A DNA stretch of 61,472 bases. Origin: DSUN01 sp035527715. Lineage in GTDB: Bacteria > Planctomycetota > PUPC01 > DSUN01. The notes under the pieces are model-generated. The model was not told where the DNA came from, made no database searches, and saw nothing but the letters and a program-made list of their open reading frames with translations. Shown here piece after piece: positions 15,073 to 22,844 of the stretch. The position numbers and the translations under genes were made by a program. The number at the start of each line of letters is the position of its first letter. Within the stretch, counting starts at the first letter, position 1. Location: assembly GCA_035527715.1 (NCBI GenBank), contig DATKZY010000124.1, positions 1 through 61,472 of the forward strand, written 5' to 3'.

Positions 15073-16488
15073 ATGAATCGAAGGCGATTTCTTCAGGCGA
15101 TCGGGGGCACGACGCTGGCAGGGGCGGCGCTCGGCGTGCCGCGCCATGCCCTTGCTCAGGGACGGAAGAAGCCGAACATTGTGTTCATCCTCGCCGACGA
15201 CTTGGGATACGGCGACCTCGGCTGCTACGGCCAGAAGCAGATCAAGACGCCCTGCCTCGACAAGATGGCCGCCGAGGGCGTCCGCTTCACCGACGCCTAT
15301 GCCGGCTCCACCGTCTGCGCCCCGTCGCGCTGCGCGCTGATGACCGGCGTCCACATGGGCCACGCGCTAGTGCGCGGCAATGCCAACGTGCCCATGCGGC
15401 CCGACGACGTCACCGTCGCCACGCTCCTCAAGCGGGCGGGCTACGCCACCGGCATCATCGGTAAGTGGGGACTTGGGGAGGCCGCCTCCACCGGCATCCC
15501 GACGAAGCAAGGCTTCGACTACTGGTTCGGCTACCTCAACCAGCACCACGCGCACAACTACTGGCCGACCCATCTCTGGCGCAACGAGGAGAAGGTGCCG
15601 CTGAAGAACGTCGTGCCGAAGGAGGACCGGGTGGGCGGCGGCGTGGCCTCCGAGCGCGTCGAGTACAGCCACGACCTCTTCGCTCAAGAGGCCCTCGCCT
15701 TCGTCGAGAAGCACAAGGACAAGCCGTTCTTCCTCTACCTCGCCCTCACCATTCCCCACGCCAACAACGAGGCGGGCAGGCTGGGGATGGAGGTGCCCAG
15801 CGACGAGCCGTACACCAAGGAGGACTGGCCGCAGCCGCAGAAGAACATGGCTGCGATGGTCACCCGCATGGACCGCGACCTCGGCCGCCTCTTCGACCAC
15901 CTGAAGAAGCTGGGCCTGGACGACGACACGATCGTCTTCTTCACCAGCGACAACGGCCCGCACCACGAGGGCGGCAACAACCCCGATTTCTTCGACTCCA
16001 ACGGCCCGCTCCGCGGCATCAAGCGCGACCTCTACGAGGGCGGCATCCGCGTGCCCATGATCGTCCGCTGGCCCGGCAAGGCCAAGGCCGGCACGACCAG
16101 CGACCTGCCCTGGGCCTTCTGGGACTTCCTGCCGACCGCCTGCGACATCGCCGGCGCCGAGCCGCCGAAGGGCATTGACGGCATCTCGGTGCTCCCCGCC
16201 ATCCTGGGCAAGGAGCAGAAGGGCCACGACCATCTCTACTGGGAGTTCCACGAGGGCGGCTTCAAGCAGGCCGTGCGCATGGGCAAGTGGAAGGCCGTCC
16301 GCAGGGGCACGACGCAGCCCATCGAGCTGTACGACCTGACCGCCGACATCGGCGAACAGAACAACGCGGCCGACAAGCATCCCGACCTAGTGGCGAAGAT
16401 GGCCGACGTCCTCAAGTCCGCCCGCACCGACTCCAAGCAGTGGCCCGTCCGCGAAGGCCCGCGGCCAAAGCCGAAGAGCAAGAAGTAA
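15073..16488 (+). CDS. Tat-exported cysteine-type sulfatase (arylsulfatase A-like)
   Basis: This 471-aa protein has GAAAGGAGA upstream of its ATG. Its Tat signal is NRRRFLQAIGG. Metal ligands ILADDLGYGD are at residues 40-49, the formylglycine motif VCAPSRCALMTG has Cys82 as the modified residue, and FTSDNGPHHEGG is the second metal site. It hydrolyses sulfate esters after Cys is converted to formylglycine; no formylglycine-generating enzyme is in this window. Its TAA overlaps the first base of the inverted repeat that flanks the GxxExxY gene. The exact sulfated sugar cannot be inferred. Confidence 0.92.
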   Translation: MNRRRFLQAIGGTTLAGAALGVPRHALAQGRKKPNIVFILADDLGYGDLGCYGQKQIKTPCLDKMAAEGVRFTDAYAGSTVCAPSRCALMTGVHMGHALVRGNANVPMRPDDVTVATLLKRAGYATGIIGKWGLGEAASTGIPTKQGFDYWFGYLNQHHAHNYWPTHLWRNEEKVPLKNVVPKEDRVGGGVASERVEYSHDLFAQEALAFVEKHKDKPFFLYLALTIPHANNEAGRLGMEVPSDEPYTKEDWPQPQKNMAAMVTRMDRDLGRLFDHLKKLGLDDDTIVFFTSDNGPHHEGGNNPDFFDSNGPLRGIKRDLYEGGIRVPMIVRWPGKAKAGTTSDLPWAFWDFLPTACDIAGAEPPKGIDGISVLPAILGKEQKGHDHLYWEFHEGGFKQAVRMGKWKAVRRGTTQPIELYDLTADIGEQNNAADKHPDLVAKMADVLKSARTDSKQWPVREGPRPKPKSKK

Positions 16489-17013
16489 TCACGAATCACA
16501 CGAATGGATGAATGGCACGAATGGAAGAAGAAGGGGGACACGAGCATGCCCGGCGAGAAGATTGTGTATCCCGAACGGTCGTACAAGATCATGGAAGCGG
16601 TGTTCGAGGTGCACAACACCCTGGGGCCGGGATACGTCGAGCAGATCTACGAGGAGGCGCTCGCCTGCGAGCTGGAGCTCAGCGGTGTCCCCTTCGAACG
16701 CCAGAAGCGCATCACCGTGGGCTACAAGGGCCGCATGGTCGGCACCCATCAGCTCGACTTGGTCGTAGACAGCAGGGTCATCCTGGAACTCAAGGCCGCG
16801 AGCGCCCTCGCCGACGTCCACAAGCAGCAACTCCTGTCCTATCTCAAAGCCACGGACCTCAGACTTGGCATCCTCGCCAACTTCGGGACCCCTCGCGTGG
16901 AGTATGTCCGCATCGCGAACTGATGCTCGACCGAGCCCCATTCTGCCTTTCTGGCCAGTGTCGCTATCTCGTGCTCGCATTTGTGCTATTCGACGATTTG
17001 TGTTATTCGTGAT
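16488..17013. mobile_element. putative GxxExxY cassette bounded by 40-bp imperfect inverted repeats
   Basis: The left repeat (16488-16527) and the reverse complement of the right repeat (16974-17013) match at 31 of 40 positions, both starting ATCACGAAT. Both arms are built from ACGAAT-like units and are much AT-richer than the surroundings. The single gene inside encodes a GxxExxY protein. No transposase is present, and a target-site duplication could not be confirmed. Confidence 0.55.
16546..16923 (+). CDS. GxxExxY-family protein
   Basis: This 125-aa protein is taken from ATG 16546, where GGGGGA lies 7 nt upstream. The frame extends to ATG 16504, but that part is encoded by the repeat. The defining motif GPGYVEQIYEEALACELE (about residues 25-42) is followed by VPFERQ, VDSRVILELKAAS and QQLLSYLKAT, as in this PD-(D/E)XK-nuclease-like family. 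Its function is not established. The family typically occurs in many near-identical copies in PVC and Bacteroidetes genomes, which fits the inverted repeats around it. Confidence 0.85.
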   Translation: MPGEKIVYPERSYKIMEAVFEVHNTLGPGYVEQIYEEALACELELSGVPFERQKRITVGYKGRMVGTHQLDLVVDSRVILELKAASALADVHKQQLLSYLKATDLRLGILANFGTPRVEYVRIAN

Positions 17014-17048
17014 TCGCTTCCGAGCTGCCGTCAAAGGAGACGACGAAG

Positions 17049-17810
17049 ATGGTACGGTCACGGGACAATGCCTCCGGCTTGACCTCCTGGGGCGCCGTGG
17101 CGTGCGGCTTCTCCACGCTGTGCGTGTGCGCCACGGCGATCATCATCACCCAGATGGTCCTGAACCGCAGCCAGACCGAGGCGGCCGGCCCTGGGCCTCA
17201 GGCCGCCGCGGCTCCGGCCCCCGCGCCTCCGCCGCCGGTGTCGGTCGCGCCGGCCTCTCCTGTGCCGGCGCCCGCCCCGCAGCCATCGCCCGCGCCGGCG
17301 CGGGTCGCGCCGCCACCGGCCGCGCCGCCGAAGGTCGAGGGCAATCTCGTGCGAAACGGCGGCTTCGAGACCCTCGGTGGCGAGGGGGCCTCGCTCTTCG
17401 ACGGCTGGGGGTATTGGGGCCGCTGGGAGAACGGCAACTACACTCTCGAGAGCGCCCCAGGGCACACGGGCAAGTATGCCGCGCGGATGAGCTGCGTGAC
17501 GCCCGGGCGCGGCGGCATCTCGCAGAAGCTCGACGGCTGCAAGCCCGGCGACAAGCTCCAGATCACGTTCTGGGCCAAGGCCGACAAGGCGGCCGGCGGA
17601 CGGCTCTTCCTCAACCTCGAGGGCACGCCCGGCGACGGCTGGGCCTCGATGGACATCAAGCCCGGCACCTACGACTGGCAGGAGTTCACCAAGGTCGTCA
17701 CCTGTCCGCCGTCCAGCGCGCCCGACTACAAGATCGTGATCTTCTTCTACAACAAGACCCAGGGCGACGTGGCGATTGACGACGTCGCCGCGGTGAAGCT
17801 GGCGCCATAG
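17049..17810 (+). CDS. membrane-anchored carbohydrate-binding-module protein
   Basis: This 253-aa protein has AAAGGAGA upstream of ATG 17049. Residues 19-38 (CGFSTLCVCATAIIITQMVL) form an N-terminal membrane anchor. Residues about 45-97 are an extended Ala/Pro spacer. Residues about 98-253 (NLVRNGGFETLGG to VAIDDVAAVKLAP) have the jelly-roll pattern of CBM4/9-like domains. No catalytic domain is present. It probably tethers a polysaccharide at the cell surface or in the periplasm for the hydrolase encoded 10 bp downstream. Confidence 0.7.
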   Translation: MVRSRDNASGLTSWGAVACGFSTLCVCATAIIITQMVLNRSQTEAAGPGPQAAAAPAPAPPPPVSVAPASPVPAPAPQPSPAPARVAPPPAAPPKVEGNLVRNGGFETLGGEGASLFDGWGYWGRWENGNYTLESAPGHTGKYAARMSCVTPGRGGISQKLDGCKPGDKLQITFWAKADKAAGGRLFLNLEGTPGDGWASMDIKPGTYDWQEFTKVVTCPPSSAPDYKIVIFFYNKTQGDVAIDDVAAVKLAP

Positions 17811-17819
17811 GTTCCCCTG

Positions 17820-19586
17820 ATGAAAGCCCCGCAAGCGCTGATCGTCTGCCTGTGCGTGCTGATGCTGTGCCTGACGGCGATCTACGTCACCGACCGGCTC
17901 ACGGAGCGGCGGAGCGGCAGGCCGACGCCCATGGGCCGGAGGCCGGAGGCCGGTGGCGGCGCGGATGCGGCCGTCGGGCGCCGGCCGTCGGCCTCCGATC
18001 TCCCATGGGCCGTTGGCGTCGCCTCGACCATGACCAAGGTCTTCCGCGACGAACGGTTCGCCGGGCCGGCCGCGACCCAGGTCGAGATCGCTCTGGCCCG
18101 CCAGGAGATCGAGGGGATTCAACTCGTCGTCGCGGCCCAGACGCAGGAGCTTCGCGACGTCGCGGTCACCGTGTCGCCGCTGCGCTGCGCAAGCCACACC
18201 TTCCCGGCCGCCGATATCACGTGGCATCTCGTCGGCTACGTCGAGACGAAGGGCGAGCGGCCCTATTGGACCGACAAGGTGGGCTTCTGGCCCGACCCGC
18301 TCCTGCCGCCGCAGAAGTTCTCCGTGGCGAAGGGGGCGGTGCAGCCCGTCTGGCTCAATGTCTACGCCGCGCCCGACACGCCGCCCGGCCTTTACCAGGG
18401 CACGGTGACCCTCGCGCCGGCCAACGCCTCGCCGTGGCGGGTCGAGCTGTCGGTGCGCGTGTGGAACTTCACGCTGCCGCGGACCGGCCACCTGAAGACC
18501 CTGTGCTGGATGGACCCGCAGCCGCTGCTCCGCTTCTACGGCCTCGGGGGCCTCGACGACCCCGCGGCCGTGGCCGTCGTGAAGGACTATGCGGCGCTGG
18601 CCCTGCGCAACCGCCTGGGGCCGGGCGGCACGCTGGGCTGCGGCTTCTCGTGGGCCAAACCCCAGTGGCCCGTGCGGAAGACCGACAGCGGGTACGACTT
18701 CGCCCAGGCCGAGGAGCTCCTCCGCTTCGGCTTCGACCGCGGGATGAACTGCTTCCTGATGGCCATCATCCCGAATCTCAAGAGGACAGGGTGGCCGAGC
18801 TACAGCGACGCGTGGAAGGCCGACTTCCGCGACTTCGTGACCCACTACGCGCGCTTCCTGCGCGAGCAGGGCTGGGAGAAGCTGGCCTACGTCTACAACT
18901 TCGACGAGGCGCCGCGCGCCTACTGGGAGGTCGTGAAGCAGAACTACCAGATGGTCAAGGCCATTGACCCGAGTCTGCGGGTCATCCAGTGCCTCAACGA
19001 GCCCGAGGGGGTGAAGGCCCTCATCGGCTTCGCCGACACGTGGGACGTCTACGTCGTTCAGCACCACCCATCAGGCGTCGCCGAGCGCGTGGCGGCGGGC
19101 GACGAGGCCTGGTGGGCCGTGTGCCTCTATCCCAAGGAGCGGCCCAACTTCTTCGTGGACTACCCCGCCATTGACGAGCGGATCATCGGCTGGCTCGCCT
19201 GGATGCACGGCATCGGCGGCTTCGAATACTGGAGCATCATCTCCTGGGGCCAGGAGAACGTCAACGGCCAGGACGGCAGGAGGTGGCCCGACGTGCCCTG
19301 GAAGTTGGCCAAGTTCGCGGGCGACGGCTACTTGTGCTATCCTGGCCCCGACCGCAAGCCGCTGTCGTCGGTGCGGTTCGAGAACCTGCGCGACGGCTTC
19401 GAGGACTATGAGTACCTGTGGCTCCTGCGCGCGAAGCTGCCGCGCCTGGGCGGCGCCGCGCGAGCCGATGCCGAGCGCCTGCTGCAAATCGGCGCGCCGC
19501 TTGCCGAGAGCAACGTGGTCTACGCCGACGACCCGGCCGTGATACTCGAGCGCCGCGCGGCCATCGCGCGGTGCCTTGAGAAATAG
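17820..19586 (+). CDS. membrane-anchored GH123-like glycoside hydrolase
   Basis: This 588-aa protein has a hydrophobic anchor at residues 5-25 (ALIVCLCVLMLCLTAIYVTD). Residues about 60-220 form an N-terminal beta-sandwich. Residues about 225-560 match the GH123 catalytic domain (formerly DUF4091). The adjacent Asp362-Glu363 pair in AYVYNFDEAP corresponds to the Asp-Glu pair used for substrate-assisted catalysis in beta-N-acetylgalactosaminidases. GFEDYEYLWLL near the C-terminus is a family signature. It follows the carbohydrate-binding gene by 9 bp. GalNAc specificity is inferred from the family. Confidence 0.72.
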   Translation: MKAPQALIVCLCVLMLCLTAIYVTDRLTERRSGRPTPMGRRPEAGGGADAAVGRRPSASDLPWAVGVASTMTKVFRDERFAGPAATQVEIALARQEIEGIQLVVAAQTQELRDVAVTVSPLRCASHTFPAADITWHLVGYVETKGERPYWTDKVGFWPDPLLPPQKFSVAKGAVQPVWLNVYAAPDTPPGLYQGTVTLAPANASPWRVELSVRVWNFTLPRTGHLKTLCWMDPQPLLRFYGLGGLDDPAAVAVVKDYAALALRNRLGPGGTLGCGFSWAKPQWPVRKTDSGYDFAQAEELLRFGFDRGMNCFLMAIIPNLKRTGWPSYSDAWKADFRDFVTHYARFLREQGWEKLAYVYNFDEAPRAYWEVVKQNYQMVKAIDPSLRVIQCLNEPEGVKALIGFADTWDVYVVQHHPSGVAERVAAGDEAWWAVCLYPKERPNFFVDYPAIDERIIGWLAWMHGIGGFEYWSIISWGQENVNGQDGRRWPDVPWKLAKFAGDGYLCYPGPDRKPLSSVRFENLRDGFEDYEYLWLLRAKLPRLGGAARADAERLLQIGAPLAESNVVYADDPAVILERRAAIARCLEK

Positions 19587-19626
19587 GTTCTCTGTCCGCA
19601 ACTTGGGGACAAAGGGTGCTTGAGGG

Positions 19627-19690
19627 GGATGGATGGATGAATGGATGAATGTCTGACAATCATCCAATCATCCACCCATCCAATCATCCC
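19627..19690. repeat. GGATGAAT/ATCATCC micro-repeat, imperfect inverted
   Basis: Repeated GGATGGAT and GATGAATG units on the left and ATCATCCA units on the right form an imperfect inverted repeat. It lies between the GH123-like gene and the next sulfatase. It is one of several low-complexity intergenic repeats in this window. Confidence 0.6.
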
Positions 19691-19729
19691 GTTCGTTTCT
19701 CTCGCCGCGATTGGCAAAGGGGCTACACC

Positions 19730-21205
19730 ATGGAACGACGCGAGTTCCTCCGCCTGATGACCACAGGAGCCACCGCCATGGCCGCCGCGCCGCTCGCACG
19801 GTTCGCCTCGGGCGCCGAAGCCGAGCGCCCGAAGCGCAACGTGCTCTTCATCGCCGTGGACGATCTGCGCCCCGAGCTGGCCTGCTACGGCCATTCGCAG
19901 ATCCTCTCGCCCCACATGGACAAGCTGGCCTCCCGCGGCCTCCTCTTCGAGCGGGCCTACTGCCAGCAGGCCGTCTGCGCCCCCTCCCGCGCCAGCCTGC
20001 TCACCGGCACGCGCCCCGACACGACGCGCATCTACGACCTCCAGACCCCGCTGCGCAAGGCCATGCCCAAGGTCCTCTCGATGCCCCAGCACTTCAAGGG
20101 CCACGGCTACGAAACCGTCTCCCTCGGCAAAATCTACCACCACCACAACGACGACAACGGCATCGGCTGGAGCGTGCCCGCCTGGCACCCGACGGGCGAG
20201 TGGAAGGGCCGCGGCTACCGATCCGAAGCGTCGCACCGCGCGATGGCCGAGCGCGATAAGGCCCACCCCGACAGGAAGGGAATTGGCCCCGCCTTCGAGT
20301 GCGCCGACGTGCCCGACAATGGCTATCCTGACGGCGCCACGGCCGACAAGGCCATCGAGGAACTGCGCAGGCTCAAGGGCAAGCCCTTCTTCCTCGCCGT
20401 CGGCTTCCTCAAGCCCCACCTGCCTTTCAACGCCCCGAAGAAGTACTGGGACCTCTATCGCCGCGAGGACATCAAGCTGCCCTCGAACCGCAATTGGCCC
20501 AAGGACATGCCGCCCGTCGCCGGTTCGAGCTGGGGCGAGTTGCGCGCCTACACCGGCATTCCCGCCCAGGGCAACCTGCCCGACGCGCAGGCCCGCGAGC
20601 TGATCCACGGCTACTACGCCTGCGTGAGCTACACCGACGCCCAGGTCGGCCGCGTGCTCGACGAGCTGGCCCGCCTCGGCCTTGCCGACGACACGGTCGT
20701 CGTCCTCTGGGGCGACCACGGCTGGAAGCTCGGCGAATACTCCGCTTGGTGCAAGCACACCAACTTCGAGCTCGACACCCACGCGCCCCTGCTCCTCAGC
20801 GTGCCCGGCCAGAAGAACGCGGGCAAGAAGACGCGGGCGCTCGTCGAGTTCGTGGACATCTATCCCACCCTCTGCGAGGCCGCGGGCGTGCCCGTGCCCG
20901 GCCACCTCGAGGGCACGGGCCTCCTGCCGCTCACCGAGAATCCCGAGCGACCGTGGAAGCCCGCCGCGTTCAGCCAGTATCCTCGCGGCAGGATCATGGG
21001 CTATACCATGCGCACCGACCGCTGGCGCTACACCGAGTGGCAGGACCGCAAGACGGGCGAGGCCACGGCCCGCGAGCTGTACGACCACGAGGCCGACCCC
21101 GGCGAGAACGTGAACCTCGCCGGCCGCGCCGAGCACAAGGAGACGGTCGCGAAGCTTGCCCAGATGCTCAAGGCCGGCTGGCGCGGGGCGTTGCCGCCGG
21201 CGTGA
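19730..21205 (+). CDS. exported sulfatase, iduronate-2-sulfatase-like
   Basis: This 491-aa protein starts at ATG 19730, with AAAGGGG upstream; the earlier in-frame ATG lies in the repeat. The N-terminus is a RREFLRLM Tat-type signal. Motifs are FIAVDDLRPELACYG (metal site), AVCAPSRASLLTG with Cys83 as the formylglycine precursor, GKIYHH, FFLAVGFLKPHLPF and WGDHGWKLGEY. The DDLRPEL, FLKPHLPF and DHGWKLGE strings are those of iduronate-2-sulfatase-like enzymes. Substrate 2-O-sulfate is suggested but not proven. It is the first gene of a tight seven-gene run. Confidence 0.9.
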   Translation: MERREFLRLMTTGATAMAAAPLARFASGAEAERPKRNVLFIAVDDLRPELACYGHSQILSPHMDKLASRGLLFERAYCQQAVCAPSRASLLTGTRPDTTRIYDLQTPLRKAMPKVLSMPQHFKGHGYETVSLGKIYHHHNDDNGIGWSVPAWHPTGEWKGRGYRSEASHRAMAERDKAHPDRKGIGPAFECADVPDNGYPDGATADKAIEELRRLKGKPFFLAVGFLKPHLPFNAPKKYWDLYRREDIKLPSNRNWPKDMPPVAGSSWGELRAYTGIPAQGNLPDAQARELIHGYYACVSYTDAQVGRVLDELARLGLADDTVVVLWGDHGWKLGEYSAWCKHTNFELDTHAPLLLSVPGQKNAGKKTRALVEFVDIYPTLCEAAGVPVPGHLEGTGLLPLTENPERPWKPAAFSQYPRGRIMGYTMRTDRWRYTEWQDRKTGEATARELYDHEADPGENVNLAGRAEHKETVAKLAQMLKAGWRGALPPA

Positions 21206-21219
21206 GGGACTGCGCGCCG

Positions 21220-22809
21220 ATGAACCGACGAGAGTTCCTTCGTTCGGCCGGCAGGGCAGCCGTCGCGGGCGCGGCGCTCGTCACATCGCGCCACGCCTCG
21301 GGCAAGGAGGAGCGAGTGAGGCCCAACGTCCTTCTGATCCTGTGCGACCAGCTCAACGCACGCGTCCTCGGCTGCTACGGCGGCCCCGTGCCCACGCCCC
21401 ACATCGGCCGCATCGCCCGGGAGGGCGTCGTGTTCACCGACGCCGTGTGCCCGACGCCCTACTGCTCTCCGAGCCGCGCGGCGATGATCACCGGGCTCTA
21501 TCCTCACACCCACGGCATCAACTACAACGTCAACCGCCGCGACTACCCCGCCATCGCTGCGCCGCCGACCGAGGAGGGCATCAAGGCCACCGACGCCACC
21601 ACCGAGAAGCTCCTCCACGCCGCCGGCTACGGGACCCACCACTACGGCAAGTGGCACCTCGGCGACGAGGACCTGCCCTACTACCCCGACATGTTTGGCG
21701 AGCACCTCCACTACGGGCGGGAGATGGCCGCAACGTTCGCCCAGGTGCGCCGGCAGCCGCGCGACACGTGGATGGAGTGGTACGGCTGGGCGCTCCCCGT
21801 GGCCATCGCCCCCGCGTTCCAGGCCGCCGTCGCCGCGCTCGGCGACAAGTGGAAGGCCAGGCACTACGCGGAGTTCATCGTCAAGATGGGCCGGCTGAAG
21901 TTCCCGCTCGAGCAGGTCTTCGACGTGCAGGTGGCCGACCGCACGATCGCGCGGCTCCGCGCGGACAAGGACCGCCCGTTTCTGGTCACCTGCTCCTTCA
22001 ACTACCCCCACGACCCCAACGTGGTGCCATCGCCTTGCTACGAGGCGTTCGACCCGGCCGCGATCGAGTTCCCGGCCAACTTCGGCCGCCGCGAGCAGCG
22101 TTTCGAGCGCGAATGGTCGCGGCAGATCGTGGCCGACCTTGGCGACGCGGGCGCCCGCGAGTTCCTGCGTCTCTACTATGCCGCCGTCAAGCTCGTGGAC
22201 GACCAGGTCGGCCGCATCCTCACGGCCCTCGACGAGACGGGCCGGGCCGGCGACACCGTCGTTGTCTTCACCGCCGACCACGGCGACATGGCCGGCGGCC
22301 ACGGCATGGTCTGGAAGAGCACCTCGGCCTTCTACGACGACGTGGCCCGCGTCCCGCTCATCGTCCGCTTCCCCGGCCGCATCAGGCCAGGCCGCACGCG
22401 CCTCGCGGCGAACCTCACCGACCTCATGCCGACCCTGCTCGACCTCGTTGGGCACCCCATCCCCAAAGGCGTCCAGGGCCACAGCCTCGCGCCGTACCTG
22501 ACGGGACGGAGCGACCCCGCCACGGCTCCTGCCTACGCCTTCAGCGAGCGGGTGCACGCCAATCCCGGCCACACCCGCTCCGTGGCGCCGGGCACGCAGG
22601 CATCCTTCATGGCGCGCGGGCAGGGATGGAAGCTCATCCGCTACCCCGGCGGAGCCGAGTTCCTCTACGACCTGACGACCGACCCCGGCGAGACCCGCAA
22701 CCTGGCGGCCGACGCGCGGTTCGCCGAGCGTAAGCTCGCGCTCCGCTCCGAGCTGGACGCCTGGCTCGAGCGGACGGGGTTCCCAGGCCGCAATGGCCGC
22801 GATCCGTGA
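21220..22809 (+). CDS. Tat-exported sulfatase, second of the run
   Basis: This 529-aa protein begins at ATG 21220, 14 bp after the previous stop. Its Tat signal is NRREFLRSAGR. The metal site is LLILCDQLNARVLGCYG. The formylglycine motif PYCSPSRAAMITG (Cys82) has Ser in the x position of C-x-P-S-R. FTADHGDMAGGHGMVWK gives the second metal site. It resembles choline-sulfatase- or arylsulfatase-like members more than the other sulfatases here. It has an unusual insert of about 60 residues (REMAATFAQVRRQPRDTWME region). The substrate is unknown. Confidence 0.9.
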   Translation: MNRREFLRSAGRAAVAGAALVTSRHASGKEERVRPNVLLILCDQLNARVLGCYGGPVPTPHIGRIAREGVVFTDAVCPTPYCSPSRAAMITGLYPHTHGINYNVNRRDYPAIAAPPTEEGIKATDATTEKLLHAAGYGTHHYGKWHLGDEDLPYYPDMFGEHLHYGREMAATFAQVRRQPRDTWMEWYGWALPVAIAPAFQAAVAALGDKWKARHYAEFIVKMGRLKFPLEQVFDVQVADRTIARLRADKDRPFLVTCSFNYPHDPNVVPSPCYEAFDPAAIEFPANFGRREQRFEREWSRQIVADLGDAGAREFLRLYYAAVKLVDDQVGRILTALDETGRAGDTVVVFTADHGDMAGGHGMVWKSTSAFYDDVARVPLIVRFPGRIRPGRTRLAANLTDLMPTLLDLVGHPIPKGVQGHSLAPYLTGRSDPATAPAYAFSERVHANPGHTRSVAPGTQASFMARGQGWKLIRYPGGAEFLYDLTTDPGETRNLAADARFAERKLALRSELDAWLERTGFPGRNGRDP

Positions 22810-22844
22810 GAGTGGAGTAGACGATTCCTCCTGAGGGCAGAATC

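Noticed and set aside
12061..15363. An 1100-codon open frame on the minus strand
   Set aside because: It crosses three plus-strand genes that each have ribosome sites and recognisable motifs or a signal sequence. Its own translation has none.
19627..19690. The GGATGAAT/ATCATCC repeats considered as a CRISPR-like array
   Set aside because: Units are 8-12 bases without regular spacers of 30 bases, and there are no cas genes.
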